From: Planctomycetaceae bacterium
GTDB taxonomy: Bacteria > Planctomycetota > UBA1135 > GCA-002686595
Reading direction: 5' to 3'
NCBI GenBank assembly: GCA_011525785.1
Contig: WYBT01000044.1
Coordinates: forward strand, 79,996 to 143,995
Length of the DNA stretch: 64,000 nucleotides
Part shown: positions 1 through 9,720 of the stretch, piece after piece
Layout: each line of letters begins with the position of its first letter
Position numbering within the stretch: the stretch's first letter is position 1
Made by a program: the position numbers and the translations under genes
Notes under the pieces: generated by a model
Told to the model about the DNA's origin: nothing
The model's database searches: none
Seen by the model: the letters and a program-made list of their open reading frames with translations, nothing else

Positions 1-2358
1 TGTCGTCGCATCCTGAGTCGAAGCCAAGCGCGTCGCGAAGTGAGCCGCTTGACCCAGGCCCGAGTCCCAGCGGTCGACGAAGGACACCACATCGGCGACG
101 CACTGGGTGCGGCCGCCCGCGCCCAAGCAACTCGAGGTCGGGTTCTGGAACGCCGCGCTATCGACGAAAATCGCGTTCACGAAATCCAGCAGGTCGACGA
201 ACTCACCCGTGTGCGTGATGCCGACGCCGAGCGTGGACTGGAACTCGTGCAACAAGTTGGACGGACTGCCGGTCTGCCCGACGTACGTCCTCGACGCTTG
301 GTCCTTGCGCCACAGTTCGTGAAACGCCGCGGGCTTCAGGCGCGAACGCCGCACCTGCGACTCGCCGACGACTTCGACATGGATCCCGTTGTTCGTGCCG
401 GTCGGCTGCGGATGGCAGTCGGCGCACATGAATCCCCCCTTGAACGAGCGCTCGCCGTTGAACAGCACCTGACCGTGCTTTGGGTTTGCAGTCGTGATCA
501 GGTTCGAAGGAGGTTCGGTAGCGCCATCCAGGTCGAACTCGCCTCGGTCGTCGAAGCCCACGGCCCTGGGCAGCGTCCGGTCGCGCTGCTGATTGGGATT
601 CGCGGGGCTCACCAGCGAGAACAGGAAGGCCTGGAACTCGTTGAACTCCTCGGGAAGTTGTCCGGGGTCTGCGACATCCAGTTTGTTGCCGCCGAGCAGC
701 CCTTCGAACGCGCCGTTGAAGTCGACCAGCTCTGCGCGTTCGCCGCGCCAGTGGAACGGCGCCAGGCGTTCGAGCCCCACCAGCGTCTGAGTGACCATCC
801 CGCCCTTGTCGTCGATCGGGGTGACGCCGCCGCTGAACAACGGCTCCTTGTGCGAGAGGTTCCAAACGAGGAGGTCGGATCCACCGTCGATGTGGCACGA
901 CGCACACGAGAGGTTCTGATGCGCCGAGTTGGTTCCATCGAAGAAGTGCGCACGACCGTTGCGCACGAGCCGTGGCGTGGGATCGCGGCCGAGGTCGTAC
1001 CCGAGAATCGTCGTTGCTCCGCCCGGGTTCAGGTCGTAAGTGAATTCGTAGACCTTGTTGTGTCCCCAGGCGTACACGAAGAACGCGCCGATCTTGTCGC
1101 TGGCGGCCGACTTGACCAGCACACCGCGCGGGATCGCGCGTTGGTCGGCGAGCGCGGGCAGTTCGAACTCATGGACGAACGCGCCGCTGCTGTCGAGCAG
1201 CAGAACGTTGTCGGTCAACACTCCCGCGACGAACGCCTGGCCACCGCCCGCCCCCTTGTTGAACGCAAGCGCGAACGGCTGGCCGATCACGGTCGACGGT
1301 GACAGCGGTCCGGGCGTTAGCACGCTCGCCGCTGGATCGAGACTGATGGGCGCCGGCAAGGTCGCGGGCGGAGTCACGAGTTGAACTGGCGCGTCGAAGC
1401 GCGCGATGCCCTGACTCAGGAAGTCGCCGTTCAGTTGCGGTTCGCTCTGCGGTGAAGGAGCGCGGTTCAGACCGTTGGTGTTCAGCACCCACACCTGCTG
1501 CGTCACAGTGTTCAGTGCGTGCGCGAAGATGGTCGAGCCAATGCCCGTTGCGACGACGGTGACGGTGTTGGCGGTGGCATCGATGCGGAACAGGTCCTCG
1601 TCCGGCAGAGCCGGCGTCGCAGCGACGACCGATGCGCCGGACGCGAGCGCTCCGCCCCAGGTGGAGTTGTTGCCAGCGTTCAGAGGGGTCACGAGCACCT
1701 TTCGATCGGTGTCGAACGACAGGAACAGCGGCGCTTTGCAGCGGAAATTGGGGTGCGTCGAGACGTGGTAGATGCGTGTGACGAGCTTGCGCGCGCCGAG
1801 CAGATCGATCTGCAACACGCCGTCGGCCGCTGTGCAGGACACGAAGGCGCGGTCGTTGACAGAGTCGACGAGCACGTCGCCCGGCTCCGCCATGCGTCCC
1901 AGTCGATTCTCGTCGGGCGTTAGACCCGGTCCGCCAGACGCAGGCAACTGCACCACGTCGGTGACTCTGCCTGTGGCGGCGCTGACACTGACCACCGACC
2001 ACGTGCCGCGGCACGCAACGATCAGCTCATCGTCACCGCCATTCACTTCGTCGGCGACGCCGTTAGGCCCTTCCCAGTACGCGATCGACACCGGCCCCCA
2101 CGGCAGCGGGTAGGTGTGAGTCGGCGACGTGCTCGCGCCAGCGCCCGTGGTCTGGAAGCGCTGCAACGTGTTGTCGTTGTTGTTCAGCGCCCACAGCACG
2201 CCCGTGGCCGTCCGGTAGACCATGGGGCGAATCGGGAAGGCCGCGAGCGCAACCGCCGAGCCCTCGATCTCGTCGCGCGTGTCGTAGGGCTCTTGTGCAA
2301 GAGCCGGGGCGACCGCACTGCACATCAGGAACACACTGGATAGCTCTGTTAACCGCAT
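1..2358 (-). CDS. Secreted di-heme c-type cytochrome / YncE-like beta-propeller protein (C-terminus cut by window edge)
   Basis: Reading the minus strand from the ATG at 2358 gives 786 uninterrupted codons to the window edge. The N-terminus (MRLTELSSVFLMC, then APALAQ) is a signal peptide, so the protein is exported. The first ~400 residues are rich in short beta-strand-like segments of the YncE/propeller kind (for example DDELIVACRG, DRAFVSCTAADG). Two CxxCH heme motifs follow: CASCH near residue 485 and CADCH near residue 644, separated by sequence typical of MauG/di-heme peroxidase-like planctomycete proteins (LERLAPFHWRGER). It probably transfers electrons or oxidises a substrate in the periplasm; the substrate cannot be told. 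It is divergent from the exporter operon that follows. The C-terminus lies outside the window, so further heme sites may be missing. Confidence 0.85.
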   Translation of the reverse strand, partial: MRLTELSSVFLMCSAVAPALAQEPYDTRDEIEGSAVALAAFPIRPMVYRTATGVLWALNNNDNTLQRFQTTGAGASTSPTHTYPLPWGPVSIAYWEGPNGVADEVNGGDDELIVACRGTWSVVSVSAATGRVTDVVQLPASGGPGLTPDENRLGRMAEPGDVLVDSVNDRAFVSCTAADGVLQIDLLGARKLVTRIYHVSTHPNFRCKAPLFLSFDTDRKVLVTPLNAGNNSTWGGALASGASVVAATPALPDEDLFRIDATANTVTVVATGIGSTIFAHALNTVTQQVWVLNTNGLNRAPSPQSEPQLNGDFLSQGIARFDAPVQLVTPPATLPAPISLDPAASVLTPGPLSPSTVIGQPFALAFNKGAGGGQAFVAGVLTDNVLLLDSSGAFVHEFELPALADQRAIPRGVLVKSAASDKIGAFFVYAWGHNKVYEFTYDLNPGGATTILGYDLGRDPTPRLVRNGRAHFFDGTNSAHQNLSCASCHIDGGSDLLVWNLSHKEPLFSGGVTPIDDKGGMVTQTLVGLERLAPFHWRGERAELVDFNGAFEGLLGGNKLDVADPGQLPEEFNEFQAFLFSLVSPANPNQQRDRTLPRAVGFDDRGEFDLDGATEPPSNLITTANPKHGQVLFNGERSFKGGFMCADCHPQPTGTNNGIHVEVVGESQVRRSRLKPAAFHELWRKDQASRTYVGQTGSPSNLLHEFQSTLGVGITHTGEFVDLLDFVNAIFVDSAAFQNPTSSCLGAGGRTQCVADVVSFVDRWDSGLGQAAHFATRLASTQDATT

Positions 2359-2577
2359 GACCGTCTCGCTGGCTTGGGCATCGGAGGGAGGCGCCCGCCA
2401 GGAGCGGACGGGCGCTGCGCGGGGTTCACGTCGAGCCGACCGGGCGTGGTCGGACGATTGCGGAGAAAGCCGATGCAGCCTCGCGGGGGAGAAGAGAGCC
2501 AGAGGGCTCGCGCGCGTGACCGCGCCGCTCGCTACCCTGTTGCGCTTCCAACTGCGGCTGCGCGCCGCCCAAGGGCC

Positions 2578-3996
2578 GTGACCGAACCCGACCTCCAAGC
2601 GCTGAAGATCGACCGCTCGAGCAGCTCGCCTCGTCGCGGCGGACGCCGCCGCGGCGGCTGGGGCAAGTGGATTGCGCTGGCGCTCGTCGCTGGCGCGCTG
2701 TGGCTGTTCCGCCAGCCGCTGCAGCGCTTCGTCGAGCGCTTCAGCCTGCCCGAAGTGCGGCTCACCACCGCCCTCCAGCAGAGCGCTGGCGCGGCGACGA
2801 TGGTCAGCGGCGCGGCGGCCAACGGCTACATCGTCGCCAGCCGGCGCGCGGCGCTCTCGGCCGACGCTCCGGGGCGCGTGGTGGAGATGAACGTCACCGA
2901 GGGTTCGGTGGTCAAGAAGGGCGACGTCGTCGCGCGCCTGTACGCGGACGAGTTCCGCGCCGCGCTCAAGGCCGTCGAGGCCGAGCTGCTGGCGCAGGCC
3001 GCGGTCGTCGAGCGCGTGCGCGCACAGGTCGCGGCCTCGCGCGCTCAATTGCCGCGCCTGGAGGCTGAAGTGCGGCGGGCGCAAGCCAGCGCGAAGGAGC
3101 AGAGCGATCAGCTAGAGCTGGCCAAGACGCGCGTGAAGCGCGCCGAGGGCTTGCTCGCGGAGGGCGTCGGCACGCAGCAGCAGCTCGACGACGCGCGTTC
3201 GGAGCTGGTGCGCGTCGAGGGTGCGCTCGCGGTGGCGCGCGCAGGCGTCGACGCGGCGCAGAACACGCTGATGCAACAGGCGCTGGAACTCGAAGCAGCC
3301 CAGGCCGCGCAGCGCGAGGCCGAGGCGCGCGTGCCGGTGCTGCGCGCCAATCGCGAGGCTTCGCAGGCGGCGCTCGACCAGACCGAAGTGCGCGCGCCCT
3401 TCGACGGCATCGTGGTGCTCAAGGACGCGGAAGTCGGCGAAGTGGTGACCCCCAACGGCCTGGGCGGCAACGCACGCGGCTCGGTGGCGACGATGGTCGA
3501 CTTCGCGACGCTCGAGGTGCAGGTCGAGCTGCCCGAGACCAACCTCTCGGCCGCGGTGGTCGGCGAGAGCGCGACGATCTTCCTCGACGCCTATCCCGAC
3601 CGCCCCTACGCGGGCCGCGTCGAGCGCATCTGGCCCACCGCCAATCGCCAGAAGGCCACCGTCGAAGTGCGCGTGCGCTTCGAGCAGCCCGACCAGTTCC
3701 TGCGGCCGGAGATGGGCGCGCGCATCGTGTTCGGCGCAGCGCCCGCGCCTTCCAACGGCGACGCCAAGCCCTCGGCGCCGGTGGTGCTGGTTCAGCGCAG
3801 CGCGGTCGTGCCCATCGACGGGCGGCCGCACGTGTTCCTGCTCGAGCGCGACGTCGCGCGCGTGAAGGCCGTTCGACTCGGCGACGAGAAGAGCGGACGC
3901 GTGGTGGTGCTCGAAGGGCTCGCCGGCGGAGAACGCTTGATCGACGCGCCGCCCGCGACGCTCGCAGACGGCGACCGCGTGCGCGTCGCGCAGTGA
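2578..3996 (+). CDS. HlyD/RND-type periplasmic adaptor of an ABC exporter
   Basis: This is the membrane fusion protein of a MacAB/DevBCA-like exporter, linking the inner-membrane ABC complex to the envelope. From the GTG at 2578 (VTEPDLQALK) it has 472 residues. A basic cytoplasmic tail is followed by one TM helix (about residues 31-44, WIALALVAGALWLF). A lipoyl half-motif (GRVVEMNVTEGSVVKKGDVV) precedes a long coiled-coil hairpin (about 130-270). The second half-motif (VRAPFDGIVVLKDAEVGEVV) and a beta-barrel domain follow. The open frame extends upstream to 2374, but that stretch is arginine-rich filler without family similarity, so the GTG is preferred. Three ABC genes follow closely in the same direction, forming one transport operon. 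Confidence 0.85.
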   Translation: MTEPDLQALKIDRSSSSPRRGGRRRGGWGKWIALALVAGALWLFRQPLQRFVERFSLPEVRLTTALQQSAGAATMVSGAAANGYIVASRRAALSADAPGRVVEMNVTEGSVVKKGDVVARLYADEFRAALKAVEAELLAQAAVVERVRAQVAASRAQLPRLEAEVRRAQASAKEQSDQLELAKTRVKRAEGLLAEGVGTQQQLDDARSELVRVEGALAVARAGVDAAQNTLMQQALELEAAQAAQREAEARVPVLRANREASQAALDQTEVRAPFDGIVVLKDAEVGEVVTPNGLGGNARGSVATMVDFATLEVQVELPETNLSAAVVGESATIFLDAYPDRPYAGRVERIWPTANRQKATVEVRVRFEQPDQFLRPEMGARIVFGAAPAPSNGDAKPSAPVVLVQRSAVVPIDGRPHVFLLERDVARVKAVRLGDEKSGRVVVLEGLAGGERLIDAPPATLADGDRVRVAQ

Positions 3997-4043
3997 TCCA
4001 ACCCAGGCGGCGACAGCAGGCCGCCAGAACTCGCGAGGAGACC

Positions 4044-4754
4044 ATGGCCGAGTCGATGATCCGTGTCCGCAAACTGACCAAGCGCTACCAGCGCGGCGGC
4101 GAGACCCTGACGGTGCTCGACAAGCTCGACCTCGAGATGGAAGAGGGCCGCTTCTACGCGCTGATGGGCCCCTCGGGCTCGGGCAAGACCACCTTGCTCA
4201 ACCTGGTGGGCGGCCTCGACACCGCCGACGACGGCGAGTTGATCGTCGCCGGCGAGAACATCGCCGAGCTGAGCGCCGACGAGCTGGCCCACTGGCGCGC
4301 CGCGAACGTCGGCTTCGTGTTCCAGGGCTTCAACCTGATCGGCGTGCTGACGGCGCGCGAGAACGTCGAGCTGCCGCTCAAGCTCACGCCGCTGTCGAGT
4401 TCGCAGCGCCGTCAGCAGGCGGAGACGGCGCTCAAGCTCGTCGGCCTGGGCGACCGCATGGACCACCGGCCGCGCCAGCTCTCGGGCGGTCAGGAGCAGC
4501 GCGTGGCGATCGCGCGCGCGATCGCGACCGACCCCAAGGTGATCCTGGCCGACGAGCCCACCGGCGACCTGGACCGCAAGAGCGCCGAGCAGGTGCTCGA
4601 CCTGCTCGTGCGGCTCAACCGCGAGTTCAAGAAGACCATCCTGATGGTCACGCACGACCCGGCCGCCGCCGAGCGCGCGCAGTCGATCGTGCACCTCGAC
4701 AAGGGCCAGCTGGGCCGCATCGAACACAACCAGCCCGTCGGCGCGGCGCGCTGA
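4044..4754 (+). CDS. LolD/MacB-type ABC transporter ATP-binding protein
   Basis: This is the ATPase subunit of the exporter and should drive the two FtsX-like permeases downstream. It has 236 residues, the usual LolD size. Visible motifs are Walker A GPSGSGKTT (near residue 42), Q-loop FVFQGFNL, signature LSGGQEQRVAIARA (near 147), Walker B VILADEPTGDLD and switch MVTHD. The ATG at 4044 has a GAGGAG ribosome site five bases upstream, which decides the start over the ORF opening at 3993. Sequence type and gene order (adaptor, ATPase, permease, permease) fit the FtsX-permease efflux class rather than an importer. The substrate is unknown. Confidence 0.93.
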   Translation: MAESMIRVRKLTKRYQRGGETLTVLDKLDLEMEEGRFYALMGPSGSGKTTLLNLVGGLDTADDGELIVAGENIAELSADELAHWRAANVGFVFQGFNLIGVLTARENVELPLKLTPLSSSQRRQQAETALKLVGLGDRMDHRPRQLSGGQEQRVAIARAIATDPKVILADEPTGDLDRKSAEQVLDLLVRLNREFKKTILMVTHDPAAAERAQSIVHLDKGQLGRIEHNQPVGAAR

Positions 4755-4774
4755 AGCGCGAGGAGCCCCACGCC

Positions 4775-5938
4775 GTGTTCAAACTCGTCGTTCAGAACCT
4801 GCTCAGCCACCCGATCCGCTCGTTGATCACGGCCGTCTCGGTCGCGGTGGCGCTGTTCCTGATCTGCCTGCTCACCTCGATCGTCACCACGCTGCAGTCG
4901 GGCCTGGCGGCGGCCAGCGCCACGCGCCTGGTGGTGATGAGTTCGATCAGCCTGTTCGTCGACATCCCGCTCTCCTACCAGGAGCGCATCGCCAAGGTCG
5001 ACGGCATCGAGAACATCGTCAAGTGGCAGTGGTTCGGCGGCTACTACAAGGACCAGAAGAACTTCTTCGCGCAGTTCGCGGTCGACCCCGAGCGCATGTG
5101 GGCCGTCTACCCCGAGGTGAAGGTCGACGAAGCCACCAAGCAGAAGTTCCTGACGCAGCGCAACGCCTGCATCGTGGGCTGGCAACTGGCGGCCGAGTTC
5201 CCCGAGTGGCTCGAGACCGGCAAGGTGCCGATCACCGGCGCGCTGTTCCCCCACCCCAGCGGTGAAGCGTGGCAGTTCGATCTGGCGGGCGTGTACCGCT
5301 CGGAGGCCGCCAACTTCGACAACCGCACGATGTTCTTCCGCTGGGACCTGTTCGAGGAGACGCTCAAGAGCACCGGCGACGCGCCCGGAGTGGGCGTGTA
5401 CGTGATGAGCGTCGAGCCCGGCGCCGACATCGAGCGCATGAAGGCCGAGATCGAGGGCATGTTCGAGAACGGGCCGGCGACCGTGCGCTGCGACACCGAG
5501 TCGGAGTTCACGCGCCAGTTCATCTCGATGCTGGGCGACATCCCGATGTTCCTGGGCTGGATCGGCGCCGGCGTGCTGGTGGCGATCCTGCTCGGCGCGA
5601 TCAACGCGATGTTGATGGCCGGGCGCGAGCAGACGCACGACGTCGGCATCCTCAAGGCGCTGGGCTTCACCAACAGCGCGGCCTTCGGCCTGTTGATCGC
5701 GCAGTCGCTGGTGCTGTGCCTGTTCGGCGGCGCGCTGGGCATCGGACTCGCCGCCGCGCTCGAAGCTCCGATCGCGCTGGCGATCGGCTCGGCGTTCCCG
5801 GGCTTTTTCATCGCGGACAGCACCTACATCCAGGCGGCGCTCGTCAGCCTCGGCGTCGGGCTCGCCGCGGGCGCGGTGCCGGCCTGGAACGCGCTGCGAG
5901 TGAACTGTGTCGAGGCGCTGCGCGCCAAGGGAGCCTAG
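4775..5938 (+). CDS. FtsX/DevC-like ABC transporter permease (first of two)
   Basis: This is an integral inner-membrane permease of 387 residues. An N-terminal TM helix (near residues 15-37, ITAVSVAVALFLICLLTSIV) is followed by a large periplasmic region with MacB-like features. Three C-terminal helices follow (IPMFLGWIGAGVLVAILLGA, FGLLIAQSLVLCLFGGALGI and AALVSLGVGLAAGAVPAW). This 1+3 topology and the C-terminal phrase NALRVNCVEALRAK are typical of FtsX-family permeases. The start is a GTG at 4775, behind a GAGGAG site about ten bases upstream. It sits 20 bp after the ATPase and four bases before the second permease, implying co-translation and a heterodimeric transporter. Confidence 0.9.
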   Translation: MFKLVVQNLLSHPIRSLITAVSVAVALFLICLLTSIVTTLQSGLAAASATRLVVMSSISLFVDIPLSYQERIAKVDGIENIVKWQWFGGYYKDQKNFFAQFAVDPERMWAVYPEVKVDEATKQKFLTQRNACIVGWQLAAEFPEWLETGKVPITGALFPHPSGEAWQFDLAGVYRSEAANFDNRTMFFRWDLFEETLKSTGDAPGVGVYVMSVEPGADIERMKAEIEGMFENGPATVRCDTESEFTRQFISMLGDIPMFLGWIGAGVLVAILLGAINAMLMAGREQTHDVGILKALGFTNSAAFGLLIAQSLVLCLFGGALGIGLAAALEAPIALAIGSAFPGFFIADSTYIQAALVSLGVGLAAGAVPAWNALRVNCVEALRAKGA

Positions 5939-5942
5939 ATCC

Positions 5943-7139
5943 ATGAGCATCCCGCTCCTGTACACGCTGCGCAGCCTGTTCGTCCGCCGCAGCGCAACGG
6001 CGCTAACGGTGCTGGGCATCGGCGCGACGGTCGCGATCTTCGCGGGCGTGCTCGCGCTGCAGCAGGGCTTCGTGAGCATGCTGACCTCCGGCGGGCGCGA
6101 GGACGTGGCCGTGTTTCTGCGCCCCGGCGCGACCGGCGAGACCGACAGTCAGTTCCGGCGCGATCTGGGCCTGAAGCTGATCAAGCAGACGCCCGAGATC
6201 GTGCAGGGCGAGAGCGGGCCGCTGGCCTCGATGGAGTGCTACTTCGCTGCGCTCAAGCCGCGCATGGACGGCGGTTCGGTCAACGTGCCGATGCGCGGCG
6301 TGCAGCCCACGACCTTCGCGATCCGCGGCGACGAGATCCGCATCGTCGAGGGCCGCAACTTCACGCCCGGCGCAGACGAGGTGATCGTCGGCTCGAAGCT
6401 GACGAATCGGATCCAGAACTGCCGCGTCGGCGACGTGCTGCAGCTCAACACCACGCCGTATCGCGTGGTCGGCGTGTTCGAGCACGACGGCGGCTTCGCC
6501 AGCGAAGTGTGGGGCGACCTCGATCGCTTCCTCGCCACGCTCGATCGTTACGGTCCCAATCGCGTGATCGCCAAGCTCGCGCCGGGCACGGTCATCGGCG
6601 ATCCCCAAGCGGAAGGCGGCGCAGCGCCCGGCAGTCTGTCCGCGCGCCTGGCGGACGACACCGAGGTCCCCGCCAAGGTGATGAGCGAGAAGCAGTTCCT
6701 GGTCACGCAGACGCGCATGCTGGGCAACGTGCTCCAGAACCTGGGGCTGGCGCTGGCTTTCGTGATGGGCATCGGCGCCGTGCTGACCGCCATCAACACC
6801 ATGCTCTCGGCGATCTCCTCGCGCACCAGCGAGATCGGCATCCTGCTGAGCATCGGCTACCGGCCGCTGCCGATTTTCCTCGCCTTCTTCATCGAGTCGG
6901 TGGTGCTGTGCCTGCTGGGCGGCGTGGCCGGCTGCCTGATGGCGCTGCCCTTCAACGGCATCGAGACCGGAACGATGAACGGCAACACTTTCAGCGAGGT
7001 GGCCTTCGCGTTTCGCGTCAATGGGACGGTGCTAAGCTCGGCCGTGACGTTCTCCCTGGTGCTCGGGGTGCTCGGCGGACTTTGGCCAGCCCTGCGCGCG
7101 TGCCGAATGAAGCCCACCGAGGCGCTGCGCCGCGCCTGA
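5943..7139 (+). CDS. FtsX/DevC-like ABC transporter permease (second of two)
   Basis: This is the second permease of the same exporter, 398 residues, with the same architecture as its upstream neighbour. It has an N-terminal TM (ALTVLGIGATVAIFAGVLAL), a periplasmic MacB-like domain and a C-terminal three-helix bundle, the first being LGLALAFVMGIGAVLTAINT. The closing sequence ACRMKPTEALRRA is a recognisable FtsX-family tail. The ATG at 5943 follows the stop of the first permease by four bases; an in-frame start at 5907 would overlap the previous gene by more than 30 bp and is less likely. Two different permeases suggest an asymmetric transporter. Confidence 0.9.
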   Translation: MSIPLLYTLRSLFVRRSATALTVLGIGATVAIFAGVLALQQGFVSMLTSGGREDVAVFLRPGATGETDSQFRRDLGLKLIKQTPEIVQGESGPLASMECYFAALKPRMDGGSVNVPMRGVQPTTFAIRGDEIRIVEGRNFTPGADEVIVGSKLTNRIQNCRVGDVLQLNTTPYRVVGVFEHDGGFASEVWGDLDRFLATLDRYGPNRVIAKLAPGTVIGDPQAEGGAAPGSLSARLADDTEVPAKVMSEKQFLVTQTRMLGNVLQNLGLALAFVMGIGAVLTAINTMLSAISSRTSEIGILLSIGYRPLPIFLAFFIESVVLCLLGGVAGCLMALPFNGIETGTMNGNTFSEVAFAFRVNGTVLSSAVTFSLVLGVLGGLWPALRACRMKPTEALRRA

Positions 7140-7169
7140 TCGACACCGATCCCCCGCCTGCTCCGCTGG

Positions 7170-7529
7170 ATGAACTCCGCCGCTTTCGAAGAACGCCCCT
7201 GGGGCCGCTTCTGGGTGCTCGCCGACCGCCCCGAGTGCAAGGTCAAGCGTCTGGAGATCGACCCCGGCCAACGCCTGTCCTACCAGCGCCACTCCAAGCG
7301 CCAGGAGCACTGGATCGTGGTGCAGGGCGAGGCCAGCATCACGCTCAACGACGTCGAGCACACGCGCCGCGTCGGCGAGGCGATCGACATCCCCTCCGGC
7401 GCGTGGCACCGGCTCGCCAACCGCGGCGCCGAAGTCCTCGCGGTCGTCGAAGTCCAATTGGGCTCGTACTTCGGCGAGGACGACATCGAGCGCCGCAGCG
7501 ACGACTACGGTCGCGTCGAGCAGCGCTGA
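7170..7529 (+). CDS. Mannose-6-phosphate isomerase type II-like cupin
   Basis: This is a 119-residue single-domain cupin of the family that forms the C-terminal isomerase part of bifunctional mannose-1-phosphate guanylyltransferases. The pattern WGRFWVLAD, then LSYQRHSKRQEHWIVVQGEA, then IPSGAWHRLANRG, carries the metal-ligand histidines and glutamate (H-x-R-x-E-H...H). It could interconvert mannose-6-P and fructose-6-P or bind another sugar phosphate. Free-standing versions are common and their activity is often untested. It lies 30 bp after the exporter operon on the same strand and may be read from the same transcript, with no evident functional link. Confidence 0.85.
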   Translation: MNSAAFEERPWGRFWVLADRPECKVKRLEIDPGQRLSYQRHSKRQEHWIVVQGEASITLNDVEHTRRVGEAIDIPSGAWHRLANRGAEVLAVVEVQLGSYFGEDDIERRSDDYGRVEQR

Positions 7530-7539
7530 CGCGCCGCGT

Positions 7540-8784
<1,245 letters not shown>

Positions 8785-8850
8785 GGGGGCGGCCGAGCGC
8801 GCTCTACTCGAACGGGGAGCGGCCCGTGAAGCAAGTGGACGCGCTCGTTA

Positions 8851-9591
8851 TCAAGAAGGGGCCTGACTGGGGTGGGAGAGCGCCTCGATCAGCGCGCGCA
8901 GCTCGTCCTCGAGGTCGCGCGACTCGCCCACGGTCTCGGCGATCTCCTCGCGCAGGCACTCGCGGAAGCTGTTGCGCATGCGGTGCAGCGCGACCTTGAC
9001 GGCGCCCTCGGTCATCGAGAGCTGCTCGGCCATGGAGCGGCGCGAGGTGTCGTCCTCGGCGGACACGAGCGCGGGCTTGAGGCACTCGAACAGGCGCGTC
9101 TTGCCGCGGCCGGCGTAGATCGCCTGCACGCGCGCCAGCGCGCGCTCGAGCACCGCCAGCGCCCAATTGCGCTCGTACTCCATTTCGGGCGTGAGGCGAC
9201 AGACGGGTTCGCGCTTGAAGCGCTCGTCGGCGAACTCGAAGTCCAGCGACAGCACCGCGCGGCCGCCGCCTCGCTTTTGCGCCGTGACGCGGTCCCACTC
9301 GTTGGCGAGGAAGTTCTTCAGCGAGCCGAGCAGGAAGGCGCGGAAGCGGCCGCGCTCGGGATCGGCGACGCCGACCACGTTCTTCTCGAGCAGGCGCGTG
9401 AAGAAGGCCTGCGTCAGGTCCTGGGCATCCTCGGCGGAGTAGCCGCGCCGACGCACGTAGGCGTAGAGCGGATACCAGTAGGTCGTGATCAACTCCGAGA
9501 GCGCGGCGCGGGTCTTCTCGCCCTCGGCGCGTCCGGCCTGGAGCACGACGCTCCAACGCGTCGTGAGGAACGGAGTTTCACCGGCGGCCAT
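8851..9591 (-). CDS. ECF-type RNA polymerase sigma factor
   Basis: This is a sigma-70 family ECF protein of 246 residues. Region 2 is visible in LYAYVRRRGYSAEDAQDLTQ and AFFTRLLEKN. Region 4 is the helix-turn-helix around RRSMAEQLSMTEGAVKVALH. The opening FLTTRWSVVLQA is characteristic of planctomycete/acidobacterial ECF groups paired with kinases rather than with anti-sigma factors. The start chosen is ATG 9591, with a GAGGG site upstream; the frame opens 13 codons earlier (9630) without a ribosome site. No anti-sigma gene is adjacent; the following kinase is the probable partner. Target promoters cannot be predicted. Confidence 0.92.
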   Translation of the reverse strand: MAAGETPFLTTRWSVVLQAGRAEGEKTRAALSELITTYWYPLYAYVRRRGYSAEDAQDLTQAFFTRLLEKNVVGVADPERGRFRAFLLGSLKNFLANEWDRVTAQKRGGGRAVLSLDFEFADERFKREPVCRLTPEMEYERNWALAVLERALARVQAIYAGRGKTRLFECLKPALVSAEDDTSRRSMAEQLSMTEGAVKVALHRMRNSFRECLREEIAETVGESRDLEDELRALIEALSHPSQAPS

Positions 9592-9720
9592 CGCAGCCCT
9601 CGATCCTATGCGTTGGCGACGCGGAATCAAAAGCGGCGCGAACGGCGGCCCGCGCCCGCACTGGCGGCGATGGCGACGCGGAGCGCACCCCGCGTCGCCC
9701 TTCAGCAGAGCCGGTTGGAC

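Noticed and set aside
40..1302. Long plus-strand frame of 420 codons
   Set aside because: It is the reverse shadow of the cytochrome-like gene. It is rich in Arg/Val/Glu and lacks domains, whereas the minus strand has a signal peptide and two CxxCH motifs.
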